This document shows positions 44,502 through 52,684 of a stretch of DNA of 57,880 nucleotides, one piece after another (position 1 is the first letter of the stretch; each line of letters begins with the position of its first letter). Source of the stretch: Ignavibacteriae bacterium HGW-Ignavibacteriae-1 (GTDB taxonomy: Bacteria > Bacteroidota > Ignavibacteria > Kapaibacteriales > UBA2268); the NCBI GenBank assembly GCA_002839825.1, contig PGYU01000016.1, positions 1 to 57,880 on the forward strand, read 5' to 3'. Both the position numbers and the translations under genes were made by a program. The notes below the pieces were generated by a model. It saw nothing but the letters and a program-made list of their open reading frames with translations, had not been told where the DNA came from and ran no database searches.

Positions 44502-45944
44502 ATGAGAAGGTATGTACGTCTATTTCTTTTTCCATTGGGAATTCTGTTCCTTTTCGCTTTCCAACCTTCATCAAATGATGAGTACATTGTGATTGGTTGG
44601 AATGATCTCGGCATGCATTGTATGAACAAAGATTTTAGTAATCTCGCCATACTACCTCCTTACAACAATCTAATGGCTCAGGTTATCAAAAAAGGTAACT
44701 CAAGTACTAATCCTAAAGTTATTACAGACGAAATGAAAATTACATACGAAATACCCGGGAATACATATTCCGTCGGTAAAACTAATTTCTGGACTTATGC
44801 AAAGCACCTTTTCGGTGTTGATTTAAAAGACGATATTGGTTTAACCGGCAAAGGATTAACCGGAGTAATGGATAAAAAGGATAACTATTACCTTGCTGAA
44901 GGTATTCCGATAACTCCCTTTACTGATAATGACCATATAAATGAAGACCCATACCAATTAGCACATCTCAAAGTATATAATTCCAGTAACATAGTTATGA
45001 CTTCTACAAACACTGTGATACCGGTATCTACTGAAATGAATTGCGTTGGGTCCGGTTGTCATAGTAGTGAACAACACATTTTAAACAAACACGACAAGGA
45101 AGATGGTTTTGACCCAAATAAAAAACCGATATTGTGTGCTTCATGCCATGCTTCAAATGCACTGGGTACCAAAGGTCAGCACGAAGCAAAATCATTTTCG
45201 TTTATAATTCATGATAAACATGCAGAAAAAGCAAAAGATAATTGTTATAAGTGTCATCCGGGCGAAAAAACACAATGTTATCGTGATGTTATGTTGAAAG
45301 CAGGCTTGAAATGCCAAAACTGCCATGGAACCATGAAAGAAATTGCAAAATCTATTGAAAAAGGGCGTCAACCTTGGCTCGAAGAACCATCCTGTGGAAG
45401 TTCCATATGTCATGGTTCAGCTTTTGCTGAGGAGAAAGGTAAATTATATCGGCAATCAAAAGGTCATGGTGGCATTTATTGCAGTGCATGTCATGGTTCA
45501 CCTCATGCTATTGTGCCTACAGGTGAATTAACAAGAGATAATGTACAGAATGTTGCATTGCAGGGATATGAAGGAATTTTAGCCAAATGTGAAGTTTGTC
45601 ATGGTATAAAACCGGACGGTTTAGGTCCTCACAATATCCTGTTAACACAAGTAAAAATTGAGGATGAGAGTATATCGAGTAGTGGAACTAAATTTAACAA
45701 TCCATATCCAAATCCGGCGATAAATAAAATTACGATTCCTTTTGATTTAAACGAAGAAGGTAATGTAAATATTGAAATCTTTGATATGGCTGGTAATCAT
45801 CAAATTACAGCAGTCAATCAATTCCTTTTATCGGCACAGTACAGTATTGATGTGGATTTAAGGACATTAAATTCCGGTAGTTATGTCTATATTCTTTCCC
45901 TTAATGGAAAAAAAATTAAAGGGAATTTCAATGTTGCAAAATAA
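44502..45944 (+). CDS. Secreted multihaem cytochrome c with T9SS sorting domain
   Basis: A 480-residue protein with a signal peptide (residues about 5-22). It has five canonical haem c motifs (CASCH, CYKCH, CQNCH, CSACH, CEVCH) and two CxxxxCH variants (CVGSGCH, CGSSICH), hence up to seven haems. The N-terminal WNDLGMHCMNKDFSNLAILP segment recalls a family of multihaem proteins in metal-reducing and anaerobic bacteria. The last 80 residues form a T9SS sorting domain (NPYPNPAINKITIPF, EIFDMAGNHQI, LNSGSYVYILSLNGK), so the cytochrome is predicted to reach the cell surface. AAAGGAG is the ribosome site. Electron transfer to or from extracellular partners is inferred; no porin or partner cytochrome is adjacent. 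Confidence 0.9.
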   Translation: MRRYVRLFLFPLGILFLFAFQPSSNDEYIVIGWNDLGMHCMNKDFSNLAILPPYNNLMAQVIKKGNSSTNPKVITDEMKITYEIPGNTYSVGKTNFWTYAKHLFGVDLKDDIGLTGKGLTGVMDKKDNYYLAEGIPITPFTDNDHINEDPYQLAHLKVYNSSNIVMTSTNTVIPVSTEMNCVGSGCHSSEQHILNKHDKEDGFDPNKKPILCASCHASNALGTKGQHEAKSFSFIIHDKHAEKAKDNCYKCHPGEKTQCYRDVMLKAGLKCQNCHGTMKEIAKSIEKGRQPWLEEPSCGSSICHGSAFAEEKGKLYRQSKGHGGIYCSACHGSPHAIVPTGELTRDNVQNVALQGYEGILAKCEVCHGIKPDGLGPHNILLTQVKIEDESISSSGTKFNNPYPNPAINKITIPFDLNEEGNVNIEIFDMAGNHQITAVNQFLLSAQYSIDVDLRTLNSGSYVYILSLNGKKIKGNFNVAK

Positions 45945-45970
45945 AGGAATTTAAAATAAGATTTTGTCAC

Positions 45971-45989
45971 GTCAGGTGTTACACTTGAC
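45971..45989. repeat. Short imperfect palindrome, family E
   Basis: GTCAGGTGTTACACTTGAC; its near reverse complement GTCAAGTGTAAGACCTGAC is at 48699-48717, both followed by a GGGAC sequence. Confidence 0.65.
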
Positions 45990-46026
45990 GGGACAAATAT
46001 CCGGCAAGCGAATATATTACATTTCA

Positions 46027-46057
46027 AACTTCGGAAGTTTTGGAAACTTCCGAAGTT
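46027..46057. repeat. Palindrome family F in the decayed sorting domain (loop 1 position)
   Basis: 14-base perfect arms AACTTCGGAAGTTT / AAACTTCCGAAGTT with loop TGG. It occupies the place taken by family C in the two intact tails. Confidence 0.85.
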
Positions 46058-46102
46058 CTAAGGTTAAAATATAGAATACACTCGGCGAATGTGTAATGAC
46101 CA

Positions 46103-46121
46103 CCCTACGACAGGCTCAGGG
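46103..46121. repeat. GACAGGCTCAGGG element (loop 2 position)
   Basis: CCCTACGACAGGCTCAGGG resembles the dispersed CCTTCGACAGGCTCAGGG repeats of many bacterial genomes. Here it replaces the family D palindrome between GECV and RIDISHLP. Confidence 0.7.
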
Positions 46122-46232
46122 AACGGACACAAGAATTGATATTTCGCATTTGCCTCGCGGCGTATATTACGTCCGCATCGGCAGCCAAACACAGGTGTTT
46201 GTGAAGATGTAACAAACGTATCTCACCATATG

Positions 46233-46305
46233 GTCATTCTGAGCCGAAGGCGAAGAATCAAGCTTTAATAAAAGGCATGGATTCTTCACATTCGTTCAGA
46301 ATGAC
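46233..46305. repeat. GTCATTCTGA inverted repeat, family G
   Basis: Left GTCATTCTGAGC...GAAGAATC (46233-46259) and right GATTCTTCAC...TTCAGAATGAC (46280-46305). A non-coding dispersed palindrome type seen in Bacteroidota genomes. Confidence 0.8.
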
Positions 46306-46422
46306 AATTGACAAAGTTTTTTTCTTCCAAAATTTGTAACTTTATAAGCTTTCATTTGTTATTTTGGAATGTGGAGATTGTCAAAATGTAAAATGTTATT
46401 TAGTTATATATGGGAGATTGGT

Positions 46423-48615
46423 ATGAAAAATTTTGCTACCATTTTATTCGTGACTCTACTTTTTAGTAGTTCTTTATTCGGTTGGACTAAAGGTTCGTTT
46501 TTTCAACCTGAATTTATTTCAAACCCCTACAATGACGAAGAAATTGTTTTTATTGGTTCTTCCAAAATTGGTAATCAAAATGTTTGTAGATTAGATATTA
46601 ACACAGGTGAACTTGATTTTGATAGGATTTTATTACCATCTTCAGAAGGGGAACTCAAGGATGTCATTATCAATGGAGAATCTAAACGAATCGGATACCT
46701 TTTACAAGGGATAATAGCAATATTCAATTACATGGATTTTACGGAAATTGCAAATTTCACTTTTAATTACACAGGAGACTCGGAAGACACGAAAGTCAGC
46801 TTTTCAAAGGACGGAAATAAGGTTTACACTCTCAAAAAGAGCGAGTTAAGATTGTCTGTTTACGACATTCCATCCGGCACAAAATTAGACGAAATTATCA
46901 TTAATGCCAACCCTACATTTTATTCGGGTGCATTCCTCAATAGCGATAAAGACGAATTCGCTCTGATCATTAATGATTCGCTCGAAATATGGTCAATTTC
47001 CTCTCGAAGTCTTGACCGAAAAATCCCTTTTAACTCAAATGCAGAATTGATTCAGTTCAGAAATTCCGGCGATAATATTACATATAAAATTGGCAAAAAT
47101 ATTTTTATTGTTAGTTCACAAACTGGTGCCGAAATCTTTAGTCAGACATTGCCATTCGATATTTATTACTACGAATTTTCGGCAAATATGCAATATATGA
47201 TTTGTGATAAAGAACGTTTTGAACAATCAGTTTGGGACATAGTTGCTGATACTCTAATTTTTGAAGGTAATACTTATTACATTTCGGGTATTCACTACAA
47301 TTATATAAATTCAAATAAAACAAGACTTCTTGGAAATGAACAAGAATCAATGTATTGCGAAAGATACATGGAGGATGTTTATACCGAAGCAGTTTACTAC
47401 CTATATAATATTGATGATTATAAAAAGATTAATTCTTTAGGTGACGCTCATATTGGCAATCCAATTGATGCTATAATTAATCCGAATAATAAGCTTATTT
47501 TAATAAGTAGTAATAATGGTGATTATGATGAACCAAATTATATTCACGGATTAGTTGATGAAAATGGTGAATTTCTGAAATTTATACATGTTAACAGAGC
47601 CGCTATTGCGTTTTCGCATGATTCAAAATATGTTGCATTCAACGATACTTCGAGCCTCATGTTATATAATATCGAATCCGACATTGTCGATAAAACTCTT
47701 CAGACTCAGCGACAAACTCTTGGCACAATATTTTTCAGCCCTCAAAATGGCGGATTAATTATTTCGATTACCAATGACTATATTGATGTTTATGATTACA
47801 ACACATTGACATTGAATTATTCTAAGGAATTGACTCCAGAATCCGGTGATGGATATAAGTTTGTTAGCGACCTAAGCGGAAATATTACAATACTATATCC
47901 AACCGGTAAATACTTTGATTTTGATGCCGGGACAGGAGATTTAACAGAAATTACACTGAACAATCTACCCGAAGACAGGACATTCAGGGACATGACAAAC
48001 GACGGCAGATATATACTATGGTCATTTGGGAAAGACAGTATAGTAGTCTATGATACCAAAATCCAAAATATTAAATTTTCTTACAAACACGAGCTCAATA
48101 CTCCTTATGCTGAAGAACTTTCTATAGGATTTCTTGGAAATCATGAAATAGTTTGGTTTTCGTATATTTTTAGTCCGATTGAAAAGAGGAATGTATTTAT
48201 AGCTTATGATTTAGTTGAAAAGCGAGAATTTACATTAGACGGCGAAGGAACCCCAAGAGTCAGTATTGACGGCACAAGATTTATGACTTTGTATTGCCCT
48301 TATATATATTATTTAAACTCAATTCGGCTACCTGTTTCAGTAGATGAAGGTACATTACCGGACAACTCATTGACTATTTTCCCAAATCCAGCAACGGAAT
48401 ATATTACAATTAGTTCCTCCACTATCAACCCTACGGTTAACCGTGGGGTTGATGAAAGTTCAGAAATCAAAATCTTCAATACTCTCGGCGAATGTGTAAT
48501 ATCTGTAGAGACACGACATGCCGTGTCTCTACAAAGAATTATTGTTTCGCACTTGCCTCGTGGCGTGTACTACGTCCGTATCGGCAATCGGACGCAGATG
48601 TTTGTGAAGATTTGA
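46423..48615 (+). CDS. Secreted WD40/beta-propeller-like protein with palindrome-bearing T9SS tail
   Basis: From the chosen ATG it has 730 residues; the start is supported by GGGAG at 46412-46416 and the signal peptide MKNFATILFVTLLFSSSLFG. An in-frame ATG 54 bases earlier lacks both. The body is a string of propeller-like blades (NPYNDEEIVFIGSSKIGNQN, SFSKDGNKVYTLKKSELRLS, NPIDAIINPNNKLILISSN, FFSPQNGGLIISI). The last 80 residues are a T9SS domain (FPNPATEYITI, KIFNTLGECV, LPRGVYYVRIGNRT) almost identical at DNA level to that of 42783-44414, including both palindromes. Cell-surface location is predicted; ligand unknown. Confidence 0.87.
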   Translation: MKNFATILFVTLLFSSSLFGWTKGSFFQPEFISNPYNDEEIVFIGSSKIGNQNVCRLDINTGELDFDRILLPSSEGELKDVIINGESKRIGYLLQGIIAIFNYMDFTEIANFTFNYTGDSEDTKVSFSKDGNKVYTLKKSELRLSVYDIPSGTKLDEIIINANPTFYSGAFLNSDKDEFALIINDSLEIWSISSRSLDRKIPFNSNAELIQFRNSGDNITYKIGKNIFIVSSQTGAEIFSQTLPFDIYYYEFSANMQYMICDKERFEQSVWDIVADTLIFEGNTYYISGIHYNYINSNKTRLLGNEQESMYCERYMEDVYTEAVYYLYNIDDYKKINSLGDAHIGNPIDAIINPNNKLILISSNNGDYDEPNYIHGLVDENGEFLKFIHVNRAAIAFSHDSKYVAFNDTSSLMLYNIESDIVDKTLQTQRQTLGTIFFSPQNGGLIISITNDYIDVYDYNTLTLNYSKELTPESGDGYKFVSDLSGNITILYPTGKYFDFDAGTGDLTEITLNNLPEDRTFRDMTNDGRYILWSFGKDSIVVYDTKIQNIKFSYKHELNTPYAEELSIGFLGNHEIVWFSYIFSPIEKRNVFIAYDLVEKREFTLDGEGTPRVSIDGTRFMTLYCPYIYYLNSIRLPVSVDEGTLPDNSLTIFPNPATEYITISSSTINPTVNRGVDESSEIKIFNTLGECVISVETRHAVSLQRIIVSHLPRGVYYVRIGNRTQMFVKI
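48424..48453. repeat. In-frame palindrome family C, second copy
   Basis: Identical in its 30 bases to 44223-44252, and also encodes INPTVNRGVD. Confidence 0.9.
48504..48533. repeat. In-frame palindrome family D, second copy
   Basis: Same as 44303-44332 with one base changed (CGACATGCCG in the centre). Confidence 0.9.
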
Positions 48616-48643
48616 ACTATGATTTTGTCTGAACTATGCTTTT

Positions 48644-48905
48644 GTCTGAACTATGATTTTTTTGATTAAACTGATTTTTATGATTTGTATTTTTTTTGGT
48701 CAAGTGTAAGACCTGACGGGACAGAATCTTCTTACGTGACTTGTGTTAAAGATATATAATCGCTTCGCGATAAAACTTACCCCGAAGGGGTTGTATATCT
48801 ATAACTTTACACCCATGAGCCTAGACTCTTTACCCCGAAGGGGTTAAATCATTGCATTTTCTTCATCAAACTAATCAAACAAATCATATAAATCATAGTT
48901 CAGAC
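48644..48905. repeat. Family B element enlarged by nested palindromes
   Basis: Ends GTCTGAACTATGATT (48644-48658) and AATCATAGTTCAGAC (48891-48905) enclose 262 bases instead of 110. The extra sequence contains family E (48699-48717), ATCGCTTCGCGAT (48759-48771) and two copies of ACCCCGAAGGGGTT (about 48779-48792 and 48832-48845). This suggests insertion of other elements into a family B copy. Apart from repeats, nothing is seen in the 600-base gap from 48616 to 49218. Confidence 0.75.
48759..48846. repeat. Composite palindrome cluster (TCGCTTCGCGA and CCCCGAAGGGG x2)
   Basis: ATCGC-TTC-GCGAT followed by two direct copies of TTACCCCGAAGGGGTT-like hairpins 53 bases apart. No coding potential. 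Confidence 0.7.
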
Positions 48906-48987
48906 ATCAACTTAATCACACAAATCACGTAAATCATAGTTCAGATAACATCACCCAAATCACATAAATCATAGTTACGACAGAACA

Positions 48988-49066
48988 ATTCATCCGATGA
49001 CTCCCTCAAATTTGCCACAGCTTTAATCAACCAATTCATCTGAATACTCAAAGTCATCGGATGAAT
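48988..49066. repeat. Inverted-repeat element family A
   Basis: Arms 48988-49002 and 49052-49066 are identical to those at 42416-42494. Truncated family B right ends flank it (48932-48946, 48967-48976 and about 49114-49128). Confidence 0.87.
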
Positions 49067-49172
49067 AAAAGAATTGAAGCGCTTCTTCATCATCATAATC
49101 ACCCAAATCATATAAATCATAGTTCAGAAAAAAACTTATGTTTAGACATGCAATTTTTTAAGTTGATTTACG

Positions 49173-49180
49173 TATATTTG
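49173..49180 (+). promoter_or_regulatory. -7 element of the carotenoid operon
   Basis: TATATTTG matches TAnnTTTG. Transcription would start near 49187, downstream of the ATG at 49186, supporting the internal start at 49219. Confidence 0.45.
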
Positions 49181-49218
49181 TAGCAATGATATTTATAAAA
49201 TTTGGAGAAATTGAATGT

Positions 49219-49701
49219 ATGTTAAGAAGTTTAAAAATGTTTACTAACAACAAGCTATGCTTATCATTATTTGCGTTTTTAATCTTTTTAGCTTCATCAT
49301 ACACTCCTATTTCCGCTCAAGCTCCGACCGGCAAAATCACTGTCGAAGTGAAAGGTTTTGAGAACAACAATGGTAAAGCTCGCCTGCTCTTGTTTTCATC
49401 AAACGAAAAAAAGTATTTCCCCAAAGAAAAAGATAAAGCCTTAAGAAAAAATGTAGTTCCCATCGTAAACAATCGAGTGCAATTTACCTATGAAAATCTG
49501 CCTTTTGGTGAGTATGCCATAAGTGTACATCATGACGAAGATGAAAACGGAAAGGTTAACACCAATTTCATCAAAATTCCCAACGAAGGCTTAGGGTCAT
49601 CAAATGATGCCAAAGGGTTTATGGGACCTCCATCTTTTGACAAAGCCAAAGTAATTTTAAATAAAGAAACAATTTCAATTACTATTAATATAGTCAACTA
49701 A
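49219..49701 (+). CDS. DUF2141 exported protein
   Basis: A 160-residue secreted protein from the chosen start (GGAG at 49204, ATG at 49219). The in-frame ATG at 49186 lies at or before the predicted transcript start. A signal peptide (about residues 8-33, ending ISAQA) precedes a single beta-rich DUF2141 domain: ITVEVKGFENNNGKARLLLF, FTYENLPFGEYAISVHHDED, NGKVNTNFIKIPNEGLGSS and DAKGFMGPPSFDKAKV. The HDEDENGK loop looks like a calcium or metal site. Function unknown, but the family often sits beside carotenoid genes. First gene of the crt operon, 15 bases before crtN. Confidence 0.88.
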   Translation: MLRSLKMFTNNKLCLSLFAFLIFLASSYTPISAQAPTGKITVEVKGFENNNGKARLLLFSSNEKKYFPKEKDKALRKNVVPIVNNRVQFTYENLPFGEYAISVHHDEDENGKVNTNFIKIPNEGLGSSNDAKGFMGPPSFDKAKVILNKETISITINIVN

Positions 49702-49716
49702 AAAAATAAGGTTATA

Positions 49717-51216
49717 ATGAAAAAAAAGAAAGTCATTATTGTTGGGGCAGGTCCGGGAGGACTTGTTGCCGGGATGATATTGTCTCAGAAAGGATTTGAC
49801 GTACATATTTACGAAAAGAAAGCTATTGTAGGCGGGAGGAACGGATTTATTCAAGCTGGTGAATTTAAATTCGACTTAGGTCCGACATTCTTTTTGATGA
49901 AGGACGTTTTGGAGCGAATCTTTAAAATATGTAATAGAAATTTAGATGATTACGTCAAAATCACTCAGCTTGACCCAATGTACAAGTTGGTATTCAACGA
50001 CAAGACATTCGCTCCGACAACGGACAAAGAACGGATGGTGCTCGAAATTGAAAGAGTTTTTCCCGGTAGTTCCAAAGGATATTTGCAATATATCGAAAGG
50101 GAACAGAAAAAATACGATAGGCTTATCCCTTGTCTCGAAGTACCGTACGGCTCGTTGACTGATTATTTCTCTTTGAGATTATTGAAAGCATTGCCTTATT
50201 TGGATGGTCATTTAAGTTTGTTCGATGTGCTCGGGAAATACTTTGATGATGATTTTCTAAAAGTATGTTTTACTTTCCAAGCAAAATATATTGGAATGTC
50301 CCCATGGCAAGCGCCCGGACTTTTCAGCATATTATCATTTATCGAGCATGGAGGCGGAGTTTTCCATGTAAATGGCGGTTTGAATGAATTATCAAAAGCC
50401 ATTGCAAAAGTTATTGAAGAATGTGACGGAAATATTCATTTGTCTAAAGGTGTAAAAAAGCTAATAGTTGAAAATTCTGTCTGCAAAGGTGTTTTACTTG
50501 AAGACGGAAGCGAAGAAAGAGCCGACTACGTAGTTTTGAATGCCGATTTTGCACATGCTATGAAAAACTTGGTCGAACCGGCAGATAGGCGCAAATACAC
50601 AGACAAAAAGTTAAAAAAGATGAAATATTCCTGCTCAACTTTTATGCTTTATCTCGGACTTGATAAAAAATACGAAAAGCTTTATCATCATAATATCTTT
50701 TTTGCAAATGATTACAAGCATAATGTTGATGAAATTGTCAGTAATTCAATTATTCCGGATGACCCGTCAATTTATGTTCACAATCCAAGTTTGATTGATG
50801 ATTCATTGGCTCCTGACGGGAAGTCTTCAGTATATGTATTGGTGCCGATTGGCAATACAAGTGGCGGAATTGATTGGACTGCAAAAAAAGAAGCATTTAA
50901 AGAAAAGATTTTAAATATTTTAGAAACTAAAGCGGGAATAAATGATATTAGAAGCCATATTGAAGAGCTCAGAATAATTACGCCTGACGATTGGGAAAAT
51001 CAAATGGATATTTACGATGGCGCAACATTCAATCTGGGACACAATATGGGGCAATTACTCTATTTCCGTCCCCATAATGAATTCGAAGAATTCGCTAATT
51101 GCTATCTGGTTGGTGGTGGCACACATCCCGGAAGCGGATTGCCTACAATTTACGAATCTGCCAGAATTTCTTCCGAATTAATTCTAAAAAAAGAAGGGTT
51201 GAACTTATATTCTTAA
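49717..51216 (+). CDS. crtN: Diapophytoene/phytoene desaturase, CrtN-like
   Basis: FAD amine-oxidase-fold carotenoid desaturase, 499 residues, like S. aureus CrtN (502). The dinucleotide motif is VIIVGAGPGGLVAGM (GAGPGG at residues 10-15) with EKKAIVGGRNG following. It shares with CrtN the stretches FKFDLGPTFFLM, YSCSTFMLYLGLDKKYEKLYH, ANDYKHNVDEI, DDPSIYVHNPSLIDDSLAPDG and the C-terminal GGGTHPGSGLPTIYESA. It would desaturate the colourless C30 (or C40) precursor at the membrane. The other desaturase-like gene in this operon matches CrtP better, so the two are not simple duplicates. Chain length of the substrate cannot be told. Confidence 0.92.
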   Translation: MKKKKVIIVGAGPGGLVAGMILSQKGFDVHIYEKKAIVGGRNGFIQAGEFKFDLGPTFFLMKDVLERIFKICNRNLDDYVKITQLDPMYKLVFNDKTFAPTTDKERMVLEIERVFPGSSKGYLQYIEREQKKYDRLIPCLEVPYGSLTDYFSLRLLKALPYLDGHLSLFDVLGKYFDDDFLKVCFTFQAKYIGMSPWQAPGLFSILSFIEHGGGVFHVNGGLNELSKAIAKVIEECDGNIHLSKGVKKLIVENSVCKGVLLEDGSEERADYVVLNADFAHAMKNLVEPADRRKYTDKKLKKMKYSCSTFMLYLGLDKKYEKLYHHNIFFANDYKHNVDEIVSNSIIPDDPSIYVHNPSLIDDSLAPDGKSSVYVLVPIGNTSGGIDWTAKKEAFKEKILNILETKAGINDIRSHIEELRIITPDDWENQMDIYDGATFNLGHNMGQLLYFRPHNEFEEFANCYLVGGGTHPGSGLPTIYESARISSELILKKEGLNLYS

Positions 51217-51249
51217 GCCTTAATTGAAAATAAAAAAGATGCAAAGCAA

Positions 51250-52656
51250 ATGAAGCAAGGCAATTTGAAGCATGATGATATAGATTTATTATTACATAAG
51301 CAGAGAGATTTCTTCGATTCGAATAGGACCAAGGAGATTTCTTTCAGGATTGACATGCTCAAAAAGCTCTATGCGATAATCGAAAAGAACGAAAATAGAA
51401 TCATTGATGCATTATATTTGGATTTGCACAAAGGCATAACTGAGGCTTACACCAGCGAAATATCTTTTATTCTAAAAGAAATCGAAAAAGCTATATCTTC
51501 GTTAAAAAAATGGAATAAACCGAAGAAAGTGTGGACTCCACTAATCAATTTCCCTGCAAAAAGTTATTATTGTTACGAACCCTATGGCATAGCCCTAATA
51601 ATCGCACCATGGAACTATCCATTCGGATTGACTATGAGTCCATTGATTGGAGCAATATCCGCGGGGAACTGTGCGATTCTCAAGCCCTCCGAAATGTCAG
51701 TAAACACAGCCAAGTTGATGTCCGATTTGATAAACAGCAATTTCCCGCCCGAGTATATTAGAGTTGTCGAGGGCGATGCAGAAGCAGCTAAGTTGTTAAT
51801 TAATAAGCAAATTAATTATATTTTCTTTACGGGAAGCACAGAAGTCGGCAAAGAAATTATGAAATCAGCAGCCGAACATCTTATTCCGCTTACTCTTGAG
51901 CTTGGGGGAAAGAACCCGTGCATTGTGGATAATGAAGTTGATATTGATGTAACCGCACGACGAGTTATTTGGGGTAAATTTTTCAACGCAGGGCAAACTT
52001 GCATTGCACCCGATTATTTAATGGTACACAATGATATAAAAGATGATTTTATGAAAAGTTTGGTCAAAGCTGTCGATGAATTTCATCCTGATTTAACATC
52101 TGACAGTAAAGACTATTCGCATATAATTAATGAAAAACATTTTAAAAGAATTTGCGACTTGATGAAAGACGGAATTATATTGATTGGTGGGCAAACTGAC
52201 GAAACTAATTTATTTATTTCTCCAACTATAATTACCGAAATTGACTATGATTCCAAGATAATGCAAGAGGAAATATTCGGTCCTCTTTTACCAATAATGT
52301 TTTATGATAATTTAACGGATGTAATTAGTAAATTAAAAACTCTACCGAAGCCATTAACATTGTATTATTTTTCCAAAAATAAGAAAAATCAAGACAAAAT
52401 ATTAGCCGAAACTTCGTCCGGTTCAGTTTGTATTAATGGCACAATTCATGTAATTATGAATCAGAATCTTCCATTTGGCGGTGTGGGACAAAGTGGAATG
52501 GGCTCATATCATGGGCAAGCCGGCTTCGAAACTTTCAGCCACCGAAAATCTGTTATTAGAAAATCGTTCAAATTGGATTTCAAAGCAATGTATCCTCCTT
52601 ATAAAACGAAATTGAGCATATTAAAACAAATAATTAAAAGATTATATATTTTATAA
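51250..52656 (+). CDS. aldH: Aldehyde dehydrogenase of carotenoid pathway (AldH-like)
   Basis: A 468-residue NAD(P)-dependent aldehyde dehydrogenase of the ALDH3-like class. Conserved points: IAPWNYPFGLTMSPLIGAI, KPSEMSVNTAKLM, FFTGSTEVGKEIM, Glu217 in LELGGKNP, catalytic Cys251 in NAGQTCIAPDY and EEIFGPLLPI. The C-terminal tail is hydrophobic and basic (LKQIIKRLYIL), as in membrane-associated ALDH3 enzymes. In staphyloxanthin synthesis AldH oxidises 4,4'-diaponeurosporenal to the acid; its place between crtN and crtP supports the same role. Confidence 0.88.
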   Translation: MKQGNLKHDDIDLLLHKQRDFFDSNRTKEISFRIDMLKKLYAIIEKNENRIIDALYLDLHKGITEAYTSEISFILKEIEKAISSLKKWNKPKKVWTPLINFPAKSYYCYEPYGIALIIAPWNYPFGLTMSPLIGAISAGNCAILKPSEMSVNTAKLMSDLINSNFPPEYIRVVEGDAEAAKLLINKQINYIFFTGSTEVGKEIMKSAAEHLIPLTLELGGKNPCIVDNEVDIDVTARRVIWGKFFNAGQTCIAPDYLMVHNDIKDDFMKSLVKAVDEFHPDLTSDSKDYSHIINEKHFKRICDLMKDGIILIGGQTDETNLFISPTIITEIDYDSKIMQEEIFGPLLPIMFYDNLTDVISKLKTLPKPLTLYYFSKNKKNQDKILAETSSGSVCINGTIHVIMNQNLPFGGVGQSGMGSYHGQAGFETFSHRKSVIRKSFKLDFKAMYPPYKTKLSILKQIIKRLYIL

Positions 52657-52684
52657 AATTAAAAAAATTAATTCGAGAAATAAA

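Larger units (their letters stand above)
45990..46212 (+). pseudogene. Decayed orphan T9SS sorting domain
   Basis: From 46076 one frame reads NTLGECVMTTLRQAQGTDT then RIDISHLPRGVYYVRIG and SQTQVFVKM followed by a stop, the same tail as the genes at 42783 and 46423. Upstream, ASEYI is recognisable (about 46004) but the frame is broken, and the codon corresponding to F in KIFN is TAG. No start or body remains. It carries palindromes at both positions where the intact tails do, but of different families (46027-46057 and about 46103-46121). Probably the remnant of a lost cargo gene or a recombination product. Confidence 0.8.

Noticed and set aside
46369-46422. Upstream ATG for the propeller/T9SS gene
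   Set aside because: GGGAG and the signal peptide both point to the ATG at 46423.
42415-49130. Regularly recurring short repeats as a possible CRISPR array
   Set aside because: Spacing is irregular, arms are inverted within each element, copies are separated by genes and there are no unique equal-length spacers or cas genes.
42261-49185. Transposase or integrase responsible for the repeats
   Set aside because: No open frame in this region has DDE, HUH/RAYT or recombinase motifs.
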